NCBI GenBank assembly: GCA_903845055.1
Contig: CAIMWF010000038.1
Coordinates: forward strand, 1 to 64,000
Direction: 5' to 3'
From: an uncultured Bacteroidales bacterium
GTDB lineage: Bacteria; Bacteroidota; Bacteroidia; Bacteroidales; FEN-979
DNA: 64,000 nt
The stretch's first letter is position 1; every line of letters starts with the position of its first letter. The position numbers were made by a program, and so were the translations under genes. This document shows positions 18,613-27,441 of this stretch, piece by piece. Below the pieces are notes generated by a model, which saw only the letters and a list, made by a program, of their open reading frames with translations, was not told where the DNA came from and did no database searches.

Positions 18613-19076
18613 AACAATGGGTGTTTAATATTGATTTCTGTAAAATAAATCTATCGTTGCGATGTCGGATTAAAATATTATGCAGAACAGGCATATAAAA
18701 TAACTTTACAAAGATGGAGAAAATATTATTCATGCGCAATAGTGATTATAAGTAAAATATAATAGTGGAATACAGGAATAAAATACTAACAATAAAAATG
18801 TAATAAATTAATAAACAAATATATATAAAATAAAAAGGCGTGATAAACGTACGGCATTTATAACGCCATTAAGATGAATTATAATTCAAAACGTATAATA
18901 TAGTTACTTACAAGATAAAAAATATACACAATTATCGATAACAATAGTAAAAAATATATACATTAATGTTTGTAAGACCGGTTGCTTGATATTCCGGTGG
19001 GTGTTATCGGGGAATATGCGGGTATTTGCGCGGATTGCTTGAGTGACCATGGCTGGCCGGGAGTGGCAGGATGAAC

Positions 19077-19107
19077 AAAAACCCCGCCGGAAATGGGGCG
19101 GGGTTTT
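19077..19107 (-). terminator. Intrinsic terminator downstream of FISUMP-like gene copy 2
   Basis: AAACCCCGCC...GGCGGGGTTT hairpin with T tracts on both sides. Confidence 0.8.
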
Positions 19108-19182
19108 CTCTTCACAACGAGTAAAACAAGTATTAACTAACCATATTTATCTATCAATAGTTATTGCAGGAAGTGCTTTTAT

Positions 19183-20268
19183 TTAGTTCTTGATGCAGCG
19201 AACCGAGTAACCCACTGCCCTGAAATCATCCAGGGTGAATCCTTCGCTGGCAGACATCCAGAGGACCATTGCCTTTGAAGTGTTTGCGATGGTGCTTGAC
19301 CAGTAACCTCCCGATGCGCCGGGTCCGTAGATCTGCCCGTCGGGGAAGTCGCGGTATCCCGCGGTGACCCATTTGAGGGATGACCCGAAGGCACCTGCCG
19401 TATTTTTGGTGGTCCAGGTAGCCACTTCAGCGGTGAACTCGGCATTGGTGGGGATCCGGTATCCCGCGGGACACGGGTTGTTGATGCCGGCTGCGCCCTG
19501 CCAGAGGTTGTTGTTCTGGGGCACTCTCCAGTCGCCGAGGGTCGACAGGGTTTTGATGAAGAGGGAATGTCCGGGATTATCCTTTGAAGAGGTTGTGGAG
19601 GTGACGCCGTTTACCGGGGTTCCCAGGTATGCGCTGGCCCAGGTGATGCACTGGTGGTTGTCGGCAAGGCGTCCCCACTGGTACTGCGAGCCGTATGCGA
19701 GGAAGTCGGTAGCGGCCTGTCCCACCCTGGAAGCGCCCAGGTTGCGGTCGAGCCATACTTTCTGTGTCTTGTGGTTTGCCACTTCATAATAGGTGTAGTT
19801 GGTGCTGCAGGAGTTCTGCACGACCGGGGTGTTGCTGACCACGACCACGGTGAAACTGGTGGTTGTACCGAAGGTCACGGTAAAGGTGTTGATGCCGGTG
19901 GCGACGGGAGTCCCGGTGCCGGGCAGGGTGATGGTCTGAGCCCCGGTGGTGGTGAAGGAACCGGATTTCGAGAAGTTGTACCCGTTGACCGTGCTGGTGG
20001 TGATGTTATAGGTGCCCACAGCCGTGACAGTGAGTTTCAGGGTAAGCGTATTTGCCGCGGTGAGGGCCACGCCGACCGGGTAATTGCCGTTGACCACGGT
20101 GCCGGTTGTGACGATTGAGCCGGTAGCTGCGGCCTTTAAGCCGGAGATCACCTGTCCCTGGCCGGGACCCGTTTGTGTTTTGTCGGAGACTTTTTCACAT
20201 CCCATAAAACTCATGCTGAAAATAACGGCCAGTATCATGACCAGTGAAAGAATTTTTTTTGTTTTCAT
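19183..20268 (-). CDS. FISUMP-like lipoprotein, copy 2 (near-identical paralog of 17527..18612)
   Basis: 361 aa, same length as copy 1, differing at about a dozen residues. Confidence 0.82.
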   Translation of the reverse strand: MKTKKILSLVMILAVIFSMSFMGCEKVSDKTQTGPGQGQVISGLKAAATGSIVTTGTVVNGNYPVGVALTAANTLTLKLTVTAVGTYNITTSTVNGYNFSKSGSFTTTGAQTITLPGTGTPVATGINTFTVTFGTTTSFTVVVVSNTPVVQNSCSTNYTYYEVANHKTQKVWLDRNLGASRVGQAATDFLAYGSQYQWGRLADNHQCITWASAYLGTPVNGVTSTTSSKDNPGHSLFIKTLSTLGDWRVPQNNNLWQGAAGINNPCPAGYRIPTNAEFTAEVATWTTKNTAGAFGSSLKWVTAGYRDFPDGQIYGPGASGGYWSSTIANTSKAMVLWMSASEGFTLDDFRAVGYSVRCIKN

Positions 20269-20787
20269 CTGAATGGATTTAAATGGAGTTCGTTTTCGAA
20301 ATCAGGTATTGACCGTCAGGCCGTAAATAATCACCAGGTGACTAAAATATTTTACAAATATCAATGCATAAAAATTTCAACACAATAGCGGGTATGCGTA
20401 AAGAAAAATTGCGGCAAACCACTATATTTGCTTCTTTAATATAATGCAAATACTATAATATCAGCAATATAAATATTTGAATGCCGTACATCTGATGTAT
20501 AAAAGTGGTCTCGTTAGTGAGTCGCAAACCCGGTATTTTTACTGGCACTATATTTACAGTGCAATAATATATTATACATTCAGGAAAAATGTTAAATTAA
20601 TTTACACTTGTGGGTAAGCCCGGAGGATTACAAGATCACGAAGGAATCGGGAACTGATCCATCGAATGGGGCATTGCAGGAAGCGGGGAAAAGAAAAATG
20701 GAACCCGGCGTGCTGGGCAGAACCGGGAAAAAGTAACGGAAGCCTTTCTCCAGGCGAAAACCAGGAGGAAAAGGAGGTAATATAAAA

Positions 20788-21351
20788 CTAGGGGGTTTCG
20801 GAAATTTCTCCGAGAACGCGTTCAACCTCCAGGAAGAGGTCGTTCCTTGTCAAATCATTGTTAAATACGAAATCGGCCTCCCGGATGCATGCAGCCAGGT
20901 TCTGCCTGTTAGGGTCGCTGGTCCTCATCTCCCGTGCCTCATTTTCCGTAAAGGTTTCAAACGAGATCTGATCGGTTTCCGATTGCCTGCTGACGATGCG
21001 CTGGTAGCGGAGCCTGGGGTCGGCATCTACGGCAAAGAGGAAAAAGTTTCCCTTTTGGCGCAGGGCGCTGATTTCCCCGGGGGTCCTGATGCTTTCAATG
21101 ATACAATTCCTTCCTTTTGCGGCTGCCAGGAGATACAACTGGTCGGTCACCCAGGAGGGGCTGTGGAGCGCGCGAAGCTCATTGGCCAGGTTGAACATGC
21201 TGTCGCGGTTTTCGGCCATGCCGCGACGCCGGATCTCGTCGAGCAGGTAGGCCCTGACCGAATAGTGATCAAATCCCTTTTCCTGCACCAGGTATTCAAC
21301 TACCGTGCCTTTGCCGGCCCCGAGTGTCCCGGTGATCCCGATGATTAACAT
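20788..21351 (-). CDS. P-loop nucleoside/nucleotide kinase-like (AAA family ATPase)
   Basis: IGITGTLGAGKGTVVEYLV Walker A; IVSRQSETDQISFETFTENEAREM lid-like region. Confidence 0.82.
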   Translation of the reverse strand: MLIIGITGTLGAGKGTVVEYLVQEKGFDHYSVRAYLLDEIRRRGMAENRDSMFNLANELRALHSPSWVTDQLYLLAAAKGRNCIIESIRTPGEISALRQKGNFFLFAVDADPRLRYQRIVSRQSETDQISFETFTENEAREMRTSDPNRQNLAACIREADFVFNNDLTRNDLFLEVERVLGEISETP

Positions 21352-21360
21352 GGTCGGTTT

Positions 21361-21386
21361 CTAATTCAAAGTTCAAAACTCAAAAG
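21361..21386 (-). repeat. Imperfect pre-start 7-mer tract (TTTTGAGTTTTGAACTTTGAATTAG) upstream of the 20788..21351 gene
   Basis: Minus strand CTTTTGAGTTTTGAACTTTGAATTAGAAACCGACCATG. Confidence 0.75.
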
Positions 21387-21424
21387 CAGAGAGAATCTTC
21401 CCCCCGTTTAAAAATTCATTACCA

Positions 21425-21478
21425 GCATTGCTTTCATTGTATGCATTATCTGCATTGTTTGCATTGTTTGCATTCAGA
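21425..21478 (-). repeat. 9-bp tandem array (AATGCAAAC), 6 imperfect units, overlapping the LOG gene stop codon
   Basis: Plus-strand phased units gcattgctt/tcattgtat/gcattatct/gcattgttt/gcattgttt/gcattcaga. Confidence 0.85.
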
Positions 21479-22079
21479 TTTTGCCTTCTTTCAATCCTTC
21501 GATCCACTTTTCCGCCCTGAGCGGCTCGTACCTTTCAAGTTTAGTCCACAGGCGTGGCAGGTCCTCATCGATCTGCAGCATGCCGCGGTGTTCCGGGCGG
21601 AGGAACCGTTCGGCCACGGCGTGATCGAGCATCGCCACCAGGTGGGTGAAGAATCCCGAAATATTCAGGAGCCCGACCGGTTTGTTCACGATGCCCAACT
21701 GGTTCCAGGTAAGCACCTCGAAAAGTTCGTCGAGGGTGCCGAAGGCCCCCGGGAGGGCCAGGAAGGCGTCGGAGAAATCGGCCATCAGAGCTTTCCGCTC
21801 CTGCATGCCACCGACAATATGCATGGCCGTGAGATTGTTGTGAGCCACTTCGCGTTCAACCAGCGACCGGGGCATGACCCCGATCACCTTCCCGCCTCCT
21901 GCCAGCATGGTGTCGGCGAGGATGCCCATCAGTCCGACATTGGCCCCTCCATAGACCAGGGTGACCTGTTTTTCCAGAAGGAATTCTCCAAGCAGGACTG
22001 CCATGGCCGCATATTCCGGCCTGTTTCCGGCGCTGGAACCGCAGAATACGCAAATGGAACTGAGTTTTGGATGTGTCAT
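21474..22079 (-). CDS. LOG family (TIGR00730) Rossmann protein, cytokinin riboside 5'-monophosphate phosphoribohydrolase-like
   Basis: ICVFCGSSAGNRPEY; VYGGANVGLMGILADTML; LPGAFGTLDELFEVLTW (PGGxGTxxE variant). Confidence 0.92.
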   Translation of the reverse strand: MTHPKLSSICVFCGSSAGNRPEYAAMAVLLGEFLLEKQVTLVYGGANVGLMGILADTMLAGGGKVIGVMPRSLVEREVAHNNLTAMHIVGGMQERKALMADFSDAFLALPGAFGTLDELFEVLTWNQLGIVNKPVGLLNISGFFTHLVAMLDHAVAERFLRPEHRGMLQIDEDLPRLWTKLERYEPLRAEKWIEGLKEGKI

Positions 22080-22307
22080 GATCTGGTCAGTCTTGGTAAG
22101 GCCGGACGGGGTTGCGTTTCAAAAAAAACCGGGATGCCGGGATTCTCTGAAAATCTGTACTTTTGTTTTTTTATTGTTTACAAGAATGACGGCCTTTCAC
22201 GCTTTCCGCAAATTGTCAAACATTCCGGGTTAGGATGACCGGCCGCGATTTAAACCCTGGTCAAAAATAACAAGAATCCCGGTTCCTGCACATTTTATTT
22301 AACTGAT

Positions 22308-23282
22308 ATGTTATATCCATTAAAATTCCGGCCGATCTTCAGGGAGAAAATCTGGGGCGGAAAGAAGATCAGCACCAGCCTTGGAATTGATTTTGCGCCG
22401 CTGGCAACCTGCGGTGAAGCCTGGACCCTTTCGGGCGTTCCCGGGTCGCAGACGGTTGTCACGAATGGGTTCCTCGCAGGGAATGACCTGAATGAGATTC
22501 TCGAGATCTACATGGATGAACTGGTGGGGGAGAAGGTTTTTGAAAAATGCAAAGATGAATTCCCGGTACTCGTGAAATTCATCGACGCGAATGACTGGCT
22601 GTCCGTCCAGGTACATCCCGATGATGCCATGGCTGCCAGCCAGGGAATGGGCAACGGGAAAACCGAAATGTGGTACATCCTGGATGCCGATCCGGGTGCA
22701 AAACTTGTAAGCGGTTTCTCCCGGAAACTGGATGAGGAAACATTCAGTGCATTCCTGGAAAAGAAGCAGATCAAGGAGGTCCTGAATTTTGAAAACGTTC
22801 AGAAAGGCGACGTATTTTATATCCCCTCCGGGCGGGTACATGCCCTCGGCCCTGGGATCCTCCTGGCCGAGATACAGCAGACCTCCGATACCACTTACCG
22901 GCTTTTCGACTGGGATCGGGTCGATGCTTCCGGGAAATCCAGGGAACTGCATACCTCCCTTGCCCTCAAATCCATCGATTTCGGTGTGGTTGAATCATAC
23001 CGTACCACTTACAGGGCTGAAATGAACAAGACAGCCAGGCTGGTCGACAGCCCCTTTTTTACCACCAGCCTGCTCGATGCCGACCGGGAAATACAGAAGG
23101 ATTACGGCGGACTGGATTCGTTTGTCATATACATATGTGTGGAGGGCAGGGCCACCCTTGTGGCGGATGAACACAGGGTTTCCCTTACAAAGGGAGAGGT
23201 CCTTCTACTACCTGCCGTGATCAATGAGGTAACCCTGATCCCCGACCCTAACATTCGGATTTTAGAAGTATATATTCCATAA
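22308..23282 (+). CDS. manA: Mannose-6-phosphate isomerase, class I type
   Basis: FREKIWGGKKI; VQVHPDDAMA; GKTEMWYILDADPGA; GDVFYIPSGRVHALGPGILLAEIQQTSDTTYRLFDWDRVD. Confidence 0.93.
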   Translation: MLYPLKFRPIFREKIWGGKKISTSLGIDFAPLATCGEAWTLSGVPGSQTVVTNGFLAGNDLNEILEIYMDELVGEKVFEKCKDEFPVLVKFIDANDWLSVQVHPDDAMAASQGMGNGKTEMWYILDADPGAKLVSGFSRKLDEETFSAFLEKKQIKEVLNFENVQKGDVFYIPSGRVHALGPGILLAEIQQTSDTTYRLFDWDRVDASGKSRELHTSLALKSIDFGVVESYRTTYRAEMNKTARLVDSPFFTTSLLDADREIQKDYGGLDSFVIYICVEGRATLVADEHRVSLTKGEVLLLPAVINEVTLIPDPNIRILEVYIP

Positions 23283-23320
23283 AAATCATTATTTTTGTGA
23301 ACCCAAAAACAACTGTCATG

Positions 23321-23842
23321 AACAAAAAATTCCGGCTGATTTTCTTTATGGTGCTGATCTCCTCCATCACTTTTGCACAGGAGAATGTTTTCAAATACAA
23401 AAAACTGCCCTCGGTCAACATCAAGGATGTGAAAGGCCAGGTTTTCAATACCGGCAGCATCAGCAACGACGGCAAACCCGTCATCATCAGTTTCTGGGCC
23501 ACATGGTGCAAACCCTGCGTCAGGGAACTGACCACCATTGCCGATGTATACGACGACTGGGTGAAGGAGACGGGCGTAAAACTTTATGCCGTTTCTGTTG
23601 ACGATTCACGATCGATGACGCTCGTTGCCCCGATGGTCAATGGCAAAGGGTGGGATTACACTGTATTGCTCGACCCCAACAGCGATTTCAAACGTGCCAT
23701 GAGCGTTGGTCCGATTCCCCACACCTTCCTGCTCAACGGAAAGGGAGAAGTGGTCTGGCAGCATACCTCCTTCGCCGAAGGGGATGAACTGAACCTGATC
23801 GAAATGGTGAAGAAACTCAACAAAGGCGAAGAGATAAAGTAA
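23321..23842 (+). CDS. TlpA-like thioredoxin-fold protein
   Basis: FWATWCKPCVRELTTIADVYDDW; TATTTTTG -7-like element at 23290-23297 argues for the 23321 ATG over the listed 23297 start. Confidence 0.9.
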   Translation, partial: NKKFRLIFFMVLISSITFAQENVFKYKKLPSVNIKDVKGQVFNTGSISNDGKPVIISFWATWCKPCVRELTTIADVYDDWVKETGVKLYAVSVDDSRSMTLVAPMVNGKGWDYTVLLDPNSDFKRAMSVGPIPHTFLLNGKGEVVWQHTSFAEGDELNLIEMVKKLNKGEEIK

Positions 23843-23882
23843 CGACCTCCATCCACATTTTTCCACTTTTAATTCTTGTACC

Positions 23883-25595
23883 TTGAATAAACGGATACAT
23901 TATTTACTTGGAGCAGTCATGATGATGTTCCTGTTTTCCATGAAGGCTGAATCGCAGGATATCCTGAAAGGAAGTGAAGTTCATGGCAGCATGCAGCTCG
24001 ATGCAGCCTATTATCTGAAAGATAATAAGATGGGAATTACCGATTCAACCCTTGCCGGGCAGTTGATCAGGATGAACGCCTTCACGGAAGTCAACTATTC
24101 GCTGGGCAATTTTACTGCCGGGATGCGGTTTGAAGCCTACATTCCGCCGCTGACGGGCTACGATGCCCAGTACAACGGAGTGGGGGTTCCATACTGGTAT
24201 GCCAATTACAAAAACAGTTTCATCGACGTTACCGCCGGGAATTTCTACGAGCAGTTCGGCAACGGGATGATCATGCGCACCTACCAGGAATGGACCCTGG
24301 GGGTCGACAATTCGCTGCAGGGAATCAGGGTGAAGATCATGCCCGTCAAAGGGATTACCTTCAAGGGGGTCTACGGTGTGCAGCGTTATTACTGGGAACC
24401 TTTCAAGGATTACAACCGCGGCATTGTCAAGGGCTTTGACGGTGACTTCAACCTGAATGAAATGATCACAGGCTGGGCCGACGCGAAGGTCAAGCTGATC
24501 CTCGGCGGCTCCATTGCAAGCAACTACCAGCATGAAAGCACGAAGGACATCACCTCCAACGGCCAGTTGCTGACCCTTCACATGCCGCAGAATGTCGCCA
24601 ATTATGGCGGCCGCTTCAACCTGAACATCGGGGGTTTCAACTGGCAAACCGAATATGCCCACAAGATCAACGACCCTTCGGCGCGCAACAACTACATTTA
24701 CAAGGACGGCAACGGGCTCTTCACCAACATGTCATGGTCACAGAAGGGTCTGGGTATCCAGGTGATGTCGAAATGGATCGACAACATGAGCTACAAATCC
24801 GACCGTACCATCGTCAACAACATGGTCGACATCAACTACCTGCCGGCAATCACCAAGCAGCACACCTATGCCCTCGCCAGCATGTATCCCTATGCCACCC
24901 AGCCCGACGGGGAGGTCGGAATCTCGGGGACGGTTACGATCCACCTCCCAAAGAATTCCCCGCTCGGAGGCAAATCCGGCCTGTCGATCGCAGCGAATTT
25001 CTCGCAGGTGAACGGACTGAAGCAGACCAAACTCAATGATACGACCGCAATCGGGCAGACCGGGACCCTGGGTTATAAAACGACCTTTTACGGCTTTGGC
25101 AATACCCTTTATTACCAGGACGGCAACATCGAGGTCTCAAAGAAATTCAACAGCAAGTGGAAGGGAATATTTACATACCTCCACCAGGCCTATAACAAGG
25201 ATGTGGTTGAAGGCCACGTGAACCAGTACGGGATTGTCTATTCACACATCGGGGTTGCTGATATTGCCTGGAGCATTACTAAAAAACTCAACCTCAGGTG
25301 GGAAGTCCAGGGCCTTTGGACCAGGCAGGATAAGGGAAACTGGGCAGCGGGCCTTGTCGAATTGACCATTTCACCGGCCTGGTTTTTTTCCGTCATGGAC
25401 CAGTACAACTACGGCAACAACGATTCGTCGCAACGTCTCAACTATTACCTTGTCAGTGCCGGGTACACCAACCATACATCACGCATCTCCCTTTCATGGG
25501 GAAGACAGCGTGAGGGCATCATTTGCGTGGGGGGTGTCTGCCGTTACGTGCCCGCCACGAATGGGGTGACCCTTACCCTGACCAGCAGTTTTTAA
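23883..25595 (+). CDS. DUF6029 family outer-membrane barrel-like protein (TTG start)
   Basis: Signal peptide; aromatic-alternating strands throughout; NFYEQFGNGMIMRTYQEWTLGVDNSLQGIRVK. Confidence 0.8.
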   Translation: MNKRIHYLLGAVMMMFLFSMKAESQDILKGSEVHGSMQLDAAYYLKDNKMGITDSTLAGQLIRMNAFTEVNYSLGNFTAGMRFEAYIPPLTGYDAQYNGVGVPYWYANYKNSFIDVTAGNFYEQFGNGMIMRTYQEWTLGVDNSLQGIRVKIMPVKGITFKGVYGVQRYYWEPFKDYNRGIVKGFDGDFNLNEMITGWADAKVKLILGGSIASNYQHESTKDITSNGQLLTLHMPQNVANYGGRFNLNIGGFNWQTEYAHKINDPSARNNYIYKDGNGLFTNMSWSQKGLGIQVMSKWIDNMSYKSDRTIVNNMVDINYLPAITKQHTYALASMYPYATQPDGEVGISGTVTIHLPKNSPLGGKSGLSIAANFSQVNGLKQTKLNDTTAIGQTGTLGYKTTFYGFGNTLYYQDGNIEVSKKFNSKWKGIFTYLHQAYNKDVVEGHVNQYGIVYSHIGVADIAWSITKKLNLRWEVQGLWTRQDKGNWAAGLVELTISPAWFFSVMDQYNYGNNDSSQRLNYYLVSAGYTNHTSRISLSWGRQREGIICVGGVCRYVPATNGVTLTLTSSF

Positions 25596-25609
25596 ACATT
25601 CAATAAACT

Positions 25610-26506
25610 TTGTACAACGGACTGAACAAAAAAATCAAACCCGAAATGAAAAGTTTTTTTCATACAGCCATATTCCTCTTCCTTGGCAGCCTTTTCCTTC
25701 AATCATGCACCAAGGTCAGCGAACCTTTTTATACCGTTAATGAGGTGATTGTAGATACGAATGTACGCACCGTTCTCCTTGAGGATTACACGGGGCACAC
25801 CTGTGTCAACTGTGCTCCTGCCGCAAAGTCGGCAAATGCGCTCCAGGAACTCTACAAGGGACAGGTTTTTGTGATCGGCGTTCATGCCGGCAGTTTTGCA
25901 AAACCCGACCTGGTGCATTATGTCCCTTACCTAACGGCTGATTATACCTGCGCCACCGGGAATGAGTGGTACAGCAGCAGCGGTTTCAACATCGACCAGA
26001 ACCCCAAGGGAATGGTCAACCGGCGGGCTTACAACGGGAAAATTTCCTTTGTTCCCTCCGAATGGGGCGGAGCCATCGAAGCAGCACTTAAACTGCCCAA
26101 GGTGGCTGTCATGTCACTCAACAACAGTTATGAACCGGGGAGCAAGATGCTGACTACCCAGGTGCAGACCAAATTTCTCAGCGCATATGGTTCCGCAGTG
26201 AACCTGTGCGTCTGCATCGTGGAAGACAGCATTTACGGGGGCCAGGAAAACAAGGTTGCCGGCGATTCAATACCCATCATCAAGAACTTCCGGTTCATGC
26301 ACATCCTCAGGGGATCGGTCAACGGTACCTTTGGTGAAGTGGTTTCCGCAGACCCTGTCGTCAATACCCTCGCTTCTAAAAGTTACAACTTCGATTTCAG
26401 TACGAAGAACTGGGTGCCAGGTCATTGCAGCATCATCGCCTTCATCATGGATGCCGGTACCAAAGAGGTGCTGCACGTGATCAAGAGGCCGGTGGTCGTG
26501 CAGTAA
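25610..26506 (+). CDS. Omp28-related lipoprotein with thioredoxin-like CxxC
   Basis: Lipobox LFLQSCTK; LLEDYTGHTCVNCAPAAKSANAL. Confidence 0.86.
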   Translation: MYNGLNKKIKPEMKSFFHTAIFLFLGSLFLQSCTKVSEPFYTVNEVIVDTNVRTVLLEDYTGHTCVNCAPAAKSANALQELYKGQVFVIGVHAGSFAKPDLVHYVPYLTADYTCATGNEWYSSSGFNIDQNPKGMVNRRAYNGKISFVPSEWGGAIEAALKLPKVAVMSLNNSYEPGSKMLTTQVQTKFLSAYGSAVNLCVCIVEDSIYGGQENKVAGDSIPIIKNFRFMHILRGSVNGTFGEVVSADPVVNTLASKSYNFDFSTKNWVPGHCSIIAFIMDAGTKEVLHVIKRPVVVQ

Positions 26507-26553
26507 GATGATGAGGGATAATCCGCCCCTTTTAATGTTAAACCCCGCCGGGA

Positions 26554-27438
26554 ATGGACCGTAAGAGTTTCCTCCATGCACTGAGTTCGTTCACTGCATC
26601 CAAAATTTCGGGTAAAATCGATGAACTGAAAAATTTTACCGGGATTCTTCCGGGTTCCGGCCCGATGCCTGTTCTTTTTCTCGGGCATGGCAGCCCCATG
26701 AATGCAATCGGGGAGAACCCATTCGTAAGGGGATGGAAACGGGTAGGGTTGTCAATACCGAAACCAAAAGCGATCCTCTGCATTTCGGCACACTGGGAAA
26801 CCGGCGGGACCTTTGTAACGTCCATTGAAAAGCCCGGGACCATCCACGACTTCGGCAGTTTTCCACAGGAACTTTTTGAAGTTGAATACCCTGCGCCAGG
26901 CAGCCCGGAGCTTGCTGCCGGAATAATATCAATGGTTACCGCGACTCGGGTCGGTTCCGACCTCGGCCGGGGCCTCGACCACGGCTGCTGGAGTTTACTG
27001 AAACAGATGTATCCCGCGGCCGGCATCCCCGTTGTCCAGATGAGCATCGATGCCACCCGGCCTGCCCAGGATCACTACGATCTTGCAAAAGAACTGGCCC
27101 CCCTGCGTGAAAAGGGGGTGCTGATCATTGGCAGCGGAAACCTGGTTCACAACATGAGCCTGGTGGCCTGGGAAAAGATCGAGGAACCGGAATATGGCTT
27201 CGACTGGGCGTTTGAGGCGGATGCCATGATGAAAAAACTGATCCTGGCAGGCGATCACCGGCAGCTTATTGATTACCAGTCACTCGGAAAGTCATTCGGG
27301 CTGGCCGTTCCAACCCCCGAGCATTACCTGCCGCTGCTGTATGTGATGGCACTCCGGGGCGAAGAAGAAAATGTGAGCATTTTCAATGACAAGATCATCA
27401 TGGGGTCCCTGTCGATGACCTCGCTGAAAATCGGTTAG
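26554..27438 (+). CDS. ygiD: 4,5-DOPA dioxygenase extradiol (YgiD-like, class III extradiol dioxygenase)
   Basis: PVLFLGHGSPMNAI; ILCISAHWETGGTFVT; LDHGCWSLLKQMYP. Confidence 0.93.
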   Translation: MDRKSFLHALSSFTASKISGKIDELKNFTGILPGSGPMPVLFLGHGSPMNAIGENPFVRGWKRVGLSIPKPKAILCISAHWETGGTFVTSIEKPGTIHDFGSFPQELFEVEYPAPGSPELAAGIISMVTATRVGSDLGRGLDHGCWSLLKQMYPAAGIPVVQMSIDATRPAQDHYDLAKELAPLREKGVLIIGSGNLVHNMSLVAWEKIEEPEYGFDWAFEADAMMKKLILAGDHRQLIDYQSLGKSFGLAVPTPEHYLPLLYVMALRGEEENVSIFNDKIIMGSLSMTSLKIG

Positions 27439-27441
27439 TAC

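Noticed and set aside
20628-20825. 65-aa minus-strand ORF after the kinase gene
   Set aside because: Overlaps the kinase C-terminus; Pro/Phe-rich with no similarity recognised; likely spurious
24045-24662. 205-aa minus-strand ORF
   Set aside because: Antisense to the DUF6029 gene
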